Assembly: GCA_002706605.1 (NCBI GenBank)
Contig: PALT01000005.1
Coordinates: forward strand, 124,001 to 188,000
Direction: 5' to 3'
Origin: Rhodovulum sp.
Lineage (GTDB): Bacteria > Pseudomonadota > Alphaproteobacteria > Rhodobacterales > Rhodobacteraceae
DNA length: 64,000 nucleotides
The position numbers and the translations under genes were made by a program. Below, in pieces: positions 16,952-24,868 of the stretch (position 1 is its first letter; every line of letters starts with the position of its first letter). Below the pieces are notes generated by a model. That model ran no database searches. It saw nothing but the letters and a program-made list of their open reading frames with translations, and was not told the DNA's origin.

Positions 16952-18820
16952 TCAGGCGGCGGGGCGCAGGATTTCGCGGATAATCTCCGCCCCCGCAACC
17001 GACAGGGCCAAGGGCGAGGACGCCGCAACATAGAGCATCTCCCAACGCGGGGCAAAGGCGGCCTTGAACTGGCGCAGACCCGCGCCCGGAGCCGTCCGGC
17101 GCGCATAGGTTTGCAGTTTACTAAGGCGGGGATCGGTGATCTCGCCCTCAAAAGGCACAGCGGCAAGGGACAGGCGCGCGCATCCGGCGCTTCGGGCGGC
17201 GGCGATCCCTGCGGTGACAAGGGCATACATGGTGCCATCGGGCGCATCATCGCCCGTGCGCATCAGGTCCAGTGTGTATTCCGTCACCCCATGGTGGAAG
17301 GTGGCAAAGGCCACGGGCGTATCCCCGACAAAGGCCGTGAACACCGCCTGTTGGTCGATGTAATCGGTATCGAACGTGCCCATGGAAAAGCCGCGCTCGC
17401 CCTTGTTTCGGGTGGCCCATTGGCGGTGAAGATCGGCCATGGTGGCCGCATCGGGCGCACCGGCGCGCACGGTCACGCCGGCCTTATCCGCCTTGCGTAG
17501 TTTGCGGCGCAGCCCGCTGCGCGCGGGCGTGTCCAGTGTGAAATCGGTCAGGTCGATCAACGCCTCTTGGGCCACGGGGATCACCGTGAACCCGCGGCGG
17601 CGGGCGCGGGCGGCGGTGCGGGCCGAGCATTTATAGACGCAGGGCGCGGTATGACTATTGGCGGCGCGCACCCGCAGCGCGTCCAGCGCCGTGTCAGGGC
17701 AATCGCCCACCGGATCCCCCAGCGCGATCAGGCTCTGGCCCAAGCGGGCGGAGACAAACGCCGGATTGCCACAGGGGGATTTCAACAGTTCCTTGCGGCC
17801 CTGATAGATCAACGCGGCCTCGGCCCGTTTGGTCGTGGCAATCGCATGCCGGTCTGCGGGATTCAGTTTGGCGGGGGCGACGGTTTTGGGATAGGCGCGC
17901 CATTGCTTGATCGGACCGGACAGCCAGATCAGACCGGCCAGCGCGGCGGGCAGGGCGTAGTAGACCACGCGCCACGCGACGATCCCCGCGAGCAAGGGTT
18001 CACTGTCAAATTGGGACAAAAGCGCCAGCAGCGTCACCTCAAACGGGCCAACGCCGCCGGGCGTGCCACTGATCAACCCCGCGCCAAAGGCCAAGAGGAA
18101 CGCGGGCAACAGGAGCTGATAGCTGACATCCGCAGGCATCAAACAGTAGAGACTAAAGGCGGCGGCCAACGTGTCGAGGCAGGCAAATGCGACGATCACC
18201 GCCATCGCGCGCAGCGACGGCAGGCGCAAGGCGCGCCCGCGAAACGACAAGCGCGGCGGCCAGATCGACAGGGCCATCGCGCCGAAACACAAAACGACCG
18301 CCGCGATGCCCGCATATTGATAGACCGGTTCGCCCGAGGGCAGGATCAATAGGGTCAGGCCCGTGACGACCAGCCATCCCGCCAGAAAGGACGCGGTCAC
18401 TAGGATCGTTAGCTGGGCCGCACCCGCCGCGCCCAAGCTGGGCAACAGGCGCCAGCGAACCAAGCTGCCGGTGACGACCCCGAATCCTAGCGTTTGGGAC
18501 AGGGCGATGGCCGTCGCGCCGGTGATACGGGCCGCGCGGGTGCAGACGCCGGTGCCGATGATACCGTGCAACACGCCGTCATAGCGCCCGATGGCCCAGA
18601 AACTGATCCCAGTGGCCAGAACGGCCAAGGCCCAATCACCCGCAGATACGGCAAGAACGCAGTCGATCACCCGCCCGACGTCCAATGCCATCACACGGTC
18701 GCGCAGCAAAAACACCACCAGAGCCGCAATCGACCAAGGCCCGATCTGACGCAGGATCAGACGGCCGCGCGACGGGGCAATGGCCGCTTGGGCGTCGGTG
18801 TCTTGGTGCGATGTGCTCAA
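16952..18820 (-). CDS. mprF: MprF-like protein: membrane flippase domain plus DUF2156 phosphatidylglycerol aminoacyltransferase
   Basis: 622 residues. Residues 20-310 contain about eight to nine membrane helices, including the family segment GTPGGVGPFEVTLLALL. The cytosolic C-terminal half (about 325-600) is a GNAT-fold LPG-synthase domain (DUF2156) with GDPVGD, RRKLRKADKAGV and KGERGFSMG. In MprF/LpiA proteins this half transfers an amino acid from aminoacyl-tRNA to phosphatidylglycerol and the membrane half moves the lipid outward, lowering the negative surface charge. It is shorter than the roughly 840-residue Gram-positive MprF. The amino acid used cannot be told. Monocistronic by layout. 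Confidence 0.85.
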   Translation of the reverse strand: MSTSHQDTDAQAAIAPSRGRLILRQIGPWSIAALVVFLLRDRVMALDVGRVIDCVLAVSAGDWALAVLATGISFWAIGRYDGVLHGIIGTGVCTRAARITGATAIALSQTLGFGVVTGSLVRWRLLPSLGAAGAAQLTILVTASFLAGWLVVTGLTLLILPSGEPVYQYAGIAAVVLCFGAMALSIWPPRLSFRGRALRLPSLRAMAVIVAFACLDTLAAAFSLYCLMPADVSYQLLLPAFLLAFGAGLISGTPGGVGPFEVTLLALLSQFDSEPLLAGIVAWRVVYYALPAALAGLIWLSGPIKQWRAYPKTVAPAKLNPADRHAIATTKRAEAALIYQGRKELLKSPCGNPAFVSARLGQSLIALGDPVGDCPDTALDALRVRAANSHTAPCVYKCSARTAARARRRGFTVIPVAQEALIDLTDFTLDTPARSGLRRKLRKADKAGVTVRAGAPDAATMADLHRQWATRNKGERGFSMGTFDTDYIDQQAVFTAFVGDTPVAFATFHHGVTEYTLDLMRTGDDAPDGTMYALVTAGIAAARSAGCARLSLAAVPFEGEITDPRLSKLQTYARRTAPGAGLRQFKAAFAPRWEMLYVAASSPLALSVAGAEIIREILRPAA

Positions 18821-18937
18821 CGGCGGGTCCTCACAGACTGAGTCACAGACTCATATACGGCACAGGGGTTAACGATTTCGCCCCCCGCGTCGATTTGGCC
18901 AAAGGTCGGATCAAACAGAGCGGCGGGTTTAAGAAAA

Positions 18938-18964
18938 GCGCGCCCTGCCGATGACAAAGCGCGC
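18938..18964 (-). terminator. Possible terminator for the DUF1476 gene
   Basis: On the minus strand two GGGCGCGC tracts allow a GCGCGC/GCGCGC stem followed by TTTTCTT, 30-55 bp after the DUF1476 stop. The stem is short and the loop long (15 bases), so support is moderate. Confidence 0.4.
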
Positions 18965-18992
18965 CCGCGTTTTTTCGAGATGTCAGAAGGGC

Positions 18993-19307
18993 TTATTCGC
19001 CGTTCAGGATCTCGCCTTTGGCTTCGATCAGGGCCTCGGCCATTTTGGCGCGAATAGTGGCCTCATCCGCCAGACCGTTCAGATCGCCCGCAACCTTGCG
19101 GAACACGTCCTCATGGCCGGCCTCTTCAAAGTCCGATTTCACAACTTCGCCGGCATAGGCGGTCGCCTCGTCGCCGGACTTGCCCAGCAGGCCAGCGGCC
19201 CACAGGCCCAGCAGCTTGTTCGCACGCGCCTGCGCCTTGAATTTCATTTCCTCGTCGTGTGCGAATTTGTTTTCAAATGCATTTTCGCGATCGTCGAAAG
19301 TGGTCAT
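18993..19307 (-). CDS. DUF1476 protein: F1-ATPase inhibitor zeta subunit homologue
   Basis: 104 residues. MTTFDDRENAFENKFAHDEE and the helical GLWAAGLLG segment are hallmarks of DUF1476, the zeta subunit shown in Paracoccus denitrificans to inhibit ATP hydrolysis by the F1FO-ATPase through its N-terminal inhibitory helix. It lies away from any atp gene in this window, divergent from purC. The spacing (about 217 bp) is enough for two promoters. Length and charge pattern match the family, so a working protein is expected. Confidence 0.9.
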   Translation of the reverse strand: MTTFDDRENAFENKFAHDEEMKFKAQARANKLLGLWAAGLLGKSGDEATAYAGEVVKSDFEEAGHEDVFRKVAGDLNGLADEATIRAKMAEALIEAKGEILNGE

Positions 19308-19524
19308 GGGCCTATCGTCCTCCAGAATCTGGTTGAATGCGTTTTAAGACATTGGTGCACGGATGCCTAGGGGGCGTGCGCGCTATCATTTACGGTTCCT
19401 ATTATAGTGTGAAAACGCACGCCCGCGCCTTGCTCTAGCGCAAACCTTGGCATAAGAGGTGCGAAAGACACGGGGGCCGATGTGCATAGACCACAGCCCG
19501 GGCCCATCATTGACCGGAGTTTTC

Positions 19525-20286
19525 ATGGCACGCCGTAAGAAAATCTACGAAGGCAAGGCAAAGATCCTGTACGAAGGCACCGAGCCCGGTACCCTGGTTC
19601 AGTATTTCAAGGATGACGCCACCGCATTCAACGCCGAGAAAAAGGCGACGATCGAGGGCAAGGGCGTTCTGAACAACCGCCTGAGCGAGTTCTTTATGAC
19701 CGGTCTGACCCAGATTGGTGTGCCGAACCACTTTATCAAACGCATCAACATGCGCGAACAGCTGATCCGCGCGGTCGAGATCGTTCCGCTTGAGGTGATC
19801 GTGCGCAACTTTGCCGCCGGGTCCATGGCGAAACGTCTGGGTCTGGAGGAGGGCACGCCGCTGCCCCGTCCGATCGTGGAATTCTCGTACAAGGACGACG
19901 CGCTTGGCGATCCCCTCGTGCCCGAGGAATACATCATCGCATTCGGCTGGGCGACCCAGCAGGACATGGATGACATCGTCGCGCTGGCACTGCGGGTCAA
20001 TGATTTCATGTCGGGGATCATGTATGGCGTCGGCATCAAGCTGATCGATTTCAAAATCGAGATCGGCCGCATCTTTGAGGGCGATTTCATGCGCCTGATC
20101 GTGGCCGACGAGATCAGCCCCGATAGCTGTCGTCTGTGGGACATGAAGACCGGTCAAAAGCTGGACAAGGACGTGTTCCGCCGCGATCTGGGCAACCTGA
20201 CCGACGCCTATACCGAGGTTGCGCGCCGTCTGGGTGTGATGCCCAACAACGTGTCGCCCGCGACCAAGCCCACGCTGATCAACTAA
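19525..20286 (+). CDS. purC: Phosphoribosylaminoimidazole-succinocarboxamide synthase PurC
   Basis: 253 residues. PurC joins CAIR and aspartate with ATP in de novo purine synthesis. The start ATG 19525 has GGAG upstream and gives [16 protein letters not shown], the normal N-terminus; an upstream in-frame extension to 19459 is not conserved-looking. [20 protein letters not shown] and [10 protein letters not shown] are family signatures for nucleotide and substrate binding, and [12 protein letters not shown] is the conserved C-terminal motif. It heads the purC-purS-purQ run. Confidence 0.96.
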   Translation: MARRKKIYEGKAKILYEGTEPGTLVQYFKDDATAFNAEKKATIEGKGVLNNRLSEFFMTGLTQIGVPNHFIKRINMREQLIRAVEIVPLEVIVRNFAAGSMAKRLGLEEGTPLPRPIVEFSYKDDALGDPLVPEEYIIAFGWATQQDMDDIVALALRVNDFMSGIMYGVGIKLIDFKIEIGRIFEGDFMRLIVADEISPDSCRLWDMKTGQKLDKDVFRRDLGNLTDAYTEVARRLGVMPNNVSPATKPTLIN

Positions 20287-20330
20287 CCTGTCGCTGACAG
20301 GCAAACAGAGACAAAGGAAGGACCGGACAA

Positions 20331-20570
20331 ATGAAAGCCCGCGTTCATGTGATGTTGAAAAACGGTGTTCTGGATCCCCAAGGTGAGGCGGTGCGCCACG
20401 CTCTGGGGTCGCTCGGCTTTGACGGCGTGGATGGCGTGCGTCAGGGCAAGGTGATCGATCTGGATCTGGCCGAAACCGACGCCGACAAGGCCCGTGAAGC
20501 CGTGACTGCCATGTGCGAAAAGCTGTTGGCGAACACGGTGATCGAAAGCTACGACATCGAGATCGCCTAA
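20331..20570 (+). CDS. purS: Phosphoribosylformylglycinamidine synthase subunit PurS
   Basis: 79 residues, the usual PurS size. It starts MKARVHVMLKNGVLDPQG and has the typical alternation of GKVIDLDL and a C-terminal helix-strand. PurS holds the separate PurQ glutaminase and small-type PurL synthetase together in organisms that split FGAR amidotransferase into three proteins. It lies 44 bp after purC and 45 bp before purQ. No purL is in the window, so it must be encoded elsewhere. Confidence 0.95.
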   Translation: MKARVHVMLKNGVLDPQGEAVRHALGSLGFDGVDGVRQGKVIDLDLAETDADKAREAVTAMCEKLLANTVIESYDIEIA

Positions 20571-20615
20571 GCGTCCGCGCTTAGGCTTTGGCACACGCCC
20601 AAGAGGATTACGTTG

Positions 20616-21290
20616 ATGAAAGCCGCCGTCATTCAGTTCCCCGGATCCAACTGTGACCGTGACATGGCCGTCGCCCTCAATCAGGTGACCGGCAATGATC
20701 AGGCCCAGATGATCTGGCACAAGGAAACCAGCCTGCCGGACGGTCTGGACGTTGTCGCGATCCCCGGTGGGTTCTCGTTCGGCGACTACCTGCGCTGTGG
20801 GGCGATTGCAGCGAATTCGCCGATTGCGCAGGCCGTGATCGATTTCGCGAACAAGGGCGGCTATGTTCTGGGCGTCTGCAACGGGTTTCAGGTGCTGACC
20901 GAAACCGGTCTGCTGCCCGGTGCGCTGATGCGCAACGCGGGTCTGAAGTTCCTGTGCAAATCGGTGGGTCTGCGCGTTGCGACCGCCAGCAGCGATTTCA
21001 CCAGCGCCTACACCAAGGGCGACGTGATTTCGGTGCCGATTGCGCACCATGACGGCAACTATACCGTTGATGACGCGACGCTGGCGCAACTGCGCGATCA
21101 GGACCGGATTGCCTTTGAATACGTCAACAACCCCAACGGGTCGGTGGCCGATATCGCCGGTGTGTTGTCGGAAAACCGCCGTGTGCTTGGGATGATGCCG
21201 CACCCCGAGCGTGCCGCCGAATCCGCGCACGGCAACACCGACGGGGTGGAGATTTTCCGCTCATTGGCGGGGGCGCTGCTGTCTGCATGA
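20616..21290 (+). CDS. purQ: Phosphoribosylformylglycinamidine synthase subunit PurQ (glutaminase)
   Basis: 224 residues of a class I glutamine amidotransferase. The nucleophile is C88 in GVCNGFQVL, and the partner His-Glu pair lies in MMPHPERA near the C-terminus. [13 protein letters not shown] is the PurQ-specific stretch. I use ATG 20616, which has AGAGGA at a good distance, rather than the TTG just before it. PurQ releases ammonia that PurL uses to make FGAM. The dctB gene begins 45 bp further on but belongs to a different pathway. Confidence 0.95.
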   Translation: MKAAVIQFPGSNCDRDMAVALNQVTGNDQAQMIWHKETSLPDGLDVVAIPGGFSFGDYLRCGAIAANSPIAQAVIDFANKGGYVLGVCNGFQVLTETGLLPGALMRNAGLKFLCKSVGLRVATASSDFTSAYTKGDVISVPIAHHDGNYTVDDATLAQLRDQDRIAFEYVNNPNGSVADIAGVLSENRRVLGMMPHPERAAESAHGNTDGVEIFRSLAGALLSA

Positions 21291-21335
21291 CCTGTTGCGC
21301 TTGTCCCGACGGGGCAGTGCGCATAGATTTGGCCC

Positions 21336-23087
21336 ATGGCCGACACTGACGATCATTCTATCCAAGGCGGGGTCAGCTGGCGTATTCGCGCCACGCTGAT
21401 CGCTTTGTTTTTGGCGGCGGTCGGCGTCATCTATGTCTCCAATGACTTGTTGACCGAGAGGTTCACCAACGCCACACGGTCACGCGCGGCGGTGCGGCTG
21501 GCGCTCTATTCCGGCAACCTGATGTCTGAGCTTCAACGCTCATCCGTCGTGCCTCTGTTGCTGTCGCGGGACCCGACCCTGATCGGCGCGCTGAACTCCA
21601 CCGATTATAGCCAAAGCTCGCAGCGTCTGATCACCTATGCCGAAGAGATCGGCGCGGCATCCTTGCTGTTGCTCGACAATGGCGGGCGCGTGGTGGCGTC
21701 GAGTGATCGCAACCGCATCGGTGCGAACCAGCAGACCGAGGCCTATTTCGTCGGCGCGCGTCGATCCAACGATACCGTGTTTATTGCAGGGGAAAGCGCC
21801 TCTGGCGGGTATTCGTTCACCTATTCGCGCAAAATCACCAGCGACCGCGAAACCATCGGTGTGATCGTGGTGGCCGTCGATCTGGCCAAGTTCGAACAGT
21901 CGTGGTCGGGCATTTCGGACGCGGTGATGGTCACCAATTCCGAGGGTCTGATCATCCTGTCGACCGAACCGCGCTGGCGCGGACGCACGGTGGACGAGGC
22001 CCTTGCCACCCAATCCGCGCCCTCGGCGATCCAACGCGCCATACAGGCCACCGCCGATTGGGCCGCGCTGCCCGCGAATACGTTCCTGTTGGGTGAATCC
22101 TATATGCGCAATGAGGCGCGCATCCCGTTCCAAGGCTGGCGCATCATCAGTTTCACCACCTTCGCCTCGATCCGTGAGCGAGTGAACGGGGTTCTGGCGC
22201 TGGAGATCATGGGATTTGCCATGCTCTTGGCGCTGACGTTTTACGTCACCTCGCGCCGCGCCCTGTCGCGGTCCGTGTTCTACGCGCGGGAATCCGCGGA
22301 ATTGCGCGCATTGAACAGCGCGCTTCAGCGGGAAATCGCCGAACGTGAACGCGCTGAAAAGAACCTTGAGGTGGCGGAACAAACCCTCGCGCAGTCGTCG
22401 AAACTGGCGGCGCTGGGGGAAATGTCGGCGGCGGTCAGTCACGAATTGAACCAACCCTTGGCGGCGATGAAGACCTATTTGGCGGGTGCGCGATTGTTGC
22501 TGACCCGACGGCGCAGTGATGAGGCATTGGCCTCTTTCGCGCGGATTGACGACCTGATCGAACGCATGGGCGCGATCACAAAACAGTTGAAAAGCTATGC
22601 CCGCAAAGGCGGGGATGCGGTCGAACCCATTGATTTCAAGGCCAGTTTGTCCAGCGCCCTGTCGATGATGGAACCCCAGCTGAAACGGCGCAAGGTCACG
22701 ATCACCCGCAGCCTGCCACCCGCGCCGGTGATGGTCATGGCCGACCGCGTGCGGCTGGAACAGGTGATCATCAACCTGCTGCGCAACGCGCTGGACGCGA
22801 CCAAGATGGCCAGTGATCCGCAGATCGACCTGATCCTGTCGGCGGGCGAGACTGCCACCCTGACCGTGCGCGACAATGGCCACGGGATCGAAGATTTGGA
22901 CGCCTTGTTTGAACCGTTCTACACCACCAAGTCACCAGGGGACGGGGTCGGTCTGGGGCTTGCTATTTCCTCGGGGATCGTCAACGACCTTGGCGGTCGT
23001 CTCAAGGCGCGCAACGGGCGCGCGGGCGGCGCGGTGTTTGAGGTACAATTGCCCATCCTCGAAGGTGGGCAAGAGGCAGCAGAATAA
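21336..23087 (+). CDS. dctB: C4-dicarboxylate sensor histidine kinase DctB
   Basis: 583 residues. A first membrane helix (about 20-40) and a second (about 285-305) flank a periplasmic double-PAS sensor with DctB-like sequence (GGYSFTYSRKI, VMVTNSEGLIILST). A short coiled coil leads to the phosphoacceptor histidine in AVSHELNQPLAAMKTYL (about H369), then the N box INLLRNALDA, DNGHGI and GVGLGLAIS. In the family it detects succinate, fumarate or malate and phosphorylates DctD. The dctP/Q/M transporter genes are not in this window. Confidence 0.93.
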   Translation: MADTDDHSIQGGVSWRIRATLIALFLAAVGVIYVSNDLLTERFTNATRSRAAVRLALYSGNLMSELQRSSVVPLLLSRDPTLIGALNSTDYSQSSQRLITYAEEIGAASLLLLDNGGRVVASSDRNRIGANQQTEAYFVGARRSNDTVFIAGESASGGYSFTYSRKITSDRETIGVIVVAVDLAKFEQSWSGISDAVMVTNSEGLIILSTEPRWRGRTVDEALATQSAPSAIQRAIQATADWAALPANTFLLGESYMRNEARIPFQGWRIISFTTFASIRERVNGVLALEIMGFAMLLALTFYVTSRRALSRSVFYARESAELRALNSALQREIAERERAEKNLEVAEQTLAQSSKLAALGEMSAAVSHELNQPLAAMKTYLAGARLLLTRRRSDEALASFARIDDLIERMGAITKQLKSYARKGGDAVEPIDFKASLSSALSMMEPQLKRRKVTITRSLPPAPVMVMADRVRLEQVIINLLRNALDATKMASDPQIDLILSAGETATLTVRDNGHGIEDLDALFEPFYTTKSPGDGVGLGLAISSGIVNDLGGRLKARNGRAGGAVFEVQLPILEGGQEAAE

Positions 23088-23105
23088 AAATAAGGAGACC
23101 GCGAC

Positions 23106-24437
23106 ATGGGTCGGGGCATCAGAATTGCGATTGTAGACGACGAAAAAGACATGCGTCAGTCGATCAGCCAGTGGCTGGCCCTGAGCGGGTTCGAGACCGA
23201 GACCTATGCCTCGGCCGAGGATGCGTTGAAATCCATAGACGCCGAATTCCCCGGCGTGATCGTGTCCGACATCCGCATGCCCGGCATGGACGGGATGATG
23301 TTCCTGAAGCGCCTGATGGGCCTCGACAGCAGCCTGCCGGTCATCATGATCACCGGCCACGGCGATGTGCCTATGGCGGTCGAGGCGATGCGCATCGGCG
23401 CGTTCGATTTCCTTGAAAAGCCGTTCAACCCCGACCGGATGACCGAACTGGCCAAGCGCGCGGCGCAAAACCGCCGCCTGACGCTGGACAACCGCGCGCT
23501 GCGCCGTGAACTGTCGGATGGCTCGGTCATCATGAAGAAACTCATCGGCTCGTCTGATGAAATGGAGCGGTTGCGCGAGGACATCCTCGACCTTGGTCAG
23601 GCGGACAACCACGTGTTGATCGACGGGGAAACCGGCACGGGCAAGACGCTGGTCGCGCATGCCCTGCACGCCGTCGGTCCGCGCGCCAGCAAAAAGTTCG
23701 TCACCATGTCCTGCGCCGCCTATAGCGAGGAAGAACTGGCCAAGCGTCTGTTCGGTCCGGCGGATGACACGGATAAATTGCCCTTGGTCGAAGAGGCGCG
23801 GGGCGGGACCCTGTGTCTTGAGGATATTGAGGCCCTGCCGCAGGCGTTGCAGGCGCGGTTGCTGACCTTCATCAACGAACAGGGCACGCCGCCCGAAACG
23901 CGGATCGTTGCCGTGTCGAACCTGCAGGAGCAGGGCAAAACCTGTGAGGATGTGCTGCGCCCCGATCTGTTCTTCCGTCTGGCGGCGATGAAGATCACCC
24001 TGCCGCCGCTGCGTAACCGCGGTGAGGACATCCTGACCCTGTTCACGCGTCTGGGCGAACAATTCGCCGAGGAATACGGCTGTGACGCGCCGCAGGTGAC
24101 CGCGCAAGAGGCTGCGCAATTGTTGCAGGCGCCGTGGCCCGGGAACGTGCGCCAACTGATCAACGTGGCCGAGCGTGCGGTTTTGCAGAACCGTCGGGGC
24201 AGTGGCACCATCGCCAGCCTCCTGATGGCCGACAACGAAGAGACCCATCCGGTGATGACCACCGAGGGTAAGCCCTTGAAAGAATACGTCGAAGCCTTTG
24301 AGCGGATGCTGATCGACAACACGATGCGCCGTCACAAAGGATCTATCGTCAACGTGATGGAAGAACTGTGCCTGCCGCGCCGGACGCTGAACGAAAAAAT
24401 GGCGAAATACGGTCTGTCGCGGTCGGATTACCTCTAA
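23106..24437 (+). CDS. dctD: C4-dicarboxylate response regulator DctD, lacking GAFTGA
   Basis: 443 residues: receiver domain (D55, K105), AAA+ domain with Walker A GETGTGKT (174-181), and a C-terminal helix-turn-helix (NVMEELCLPRRTLNEKM). Two things are unusual. The segment that should hold GAFTGA reads LFGPADDTDKLPLVEEARGG, so the sigma54 contact is missing. The Walker B acids are swapped, LCLEDIE (236-242) instead of LFLDEIE. Length and fold are otherwise normal, and it sits 18 bp after dctB. It may use the housekeeping sigma factor, as NtrC of Rhodobacter does, or work as a DNA-bound regulator with weak ATPase; both are inference. Confidence 0.9.
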   Translation: MGRGIRIAIVDDEKDMRQSISQWLALSGFETETYASAEDALKSIDAEFPGVIVSDIRMPGMDGMMFLKRLMGLDSSLPVIMITGHGDVPMAVEAMRIGAFDFLEKPFNPDRMTELAKRAAQNRRLTLDNRALRRELSDGSVIMKKLIGSSDEMERLREDILDLGQADNHVLIDGETGTGKTLVAHALHAVGPRASKKFVTMSCAAYSEEELAKRLFGPADDTDKLPLVEEARGGTLCLEDIEALPQALQARLLTFINEQGTPPETRIVAVSNLQEQGKTCEDVLRPDLFFRLAAMKITLPPLRNRGEDILTLFTRLGEQFAEEYGCDAPQVTAQEAAQLLQAPWPGNVRQLINVAERAVLQNRRGSGTIASLLMADNEETHPVMTTEGKPLKEYVEAFERMLIDNTMRRHKGSIVNVMEELCLPRRTLNEKMAKYGLSRSDYL

Positions 24438-24868
24438 ATCCATAAGATTATTACGGGAATGCCGCCGGATGTGAAAAATTCGGTTGGCATTGTCCACCAT
24501 TCGCCGCTAACATGGACAAACCCCGATCCGTCATTGGACGAGTCTGGATGAGATGAGAGTTTCGCTGTTTCGTGATGTGTACCGGCCCAATGTGGCGCGG
24601 CTGTTGCGTGAACAGGCAGATTAGGTTGGGAAACCGGCCGACAAAACGCCCAAACCCCGGGTACGGGGCGGGATTATAAATGGCGCCGGAAACGACGCCG
24701 GAGACAGACCGCGATGCAACGCGTGCACGGACACAGGCATATCAAAGGCAGGCACATTGATGCCGCCGCCTTAGTTGTCCGCACGGCTGATCGCGCTTTA
24801 CACAGATACCACCCGCAACGCTTGCGTCCCTTGGGGCGACGGGCGTCGTCGCGGTGTAATGAGAGAAC
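24438..24868 (+). promoter_or_regulatory. Long upstream/leader region of rne with paired hairpins
   Basis: 431 bp without a convincing gene. Close to the rne start there are two perfect small hairpins: CGCAA/TTGCG (24814-24826) and GCGACG/CGTCGC (24836-24852), the second just before the GAGAG ribosome binding site. A 23-codon frame (24553-24624) exists but has only a weak ribosome binding site. In E. coli the rne leader lets RNase E degrade its own mRNA; a similar role here is inference. Confidence 0.45.

Noticed and set aside
18938-18964. Tandem GCGCGCCC copies as a repeat element
   Set aside because: Only two short copies of a GC-rich octamer; better explained as the arms of a weak terminator.
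24553-24624. 23-codon frame in the rne leader
   Set aside because: Weak ribosome binding site, no recognisable peptide, too short to claim; mentioned only as part of the leader.
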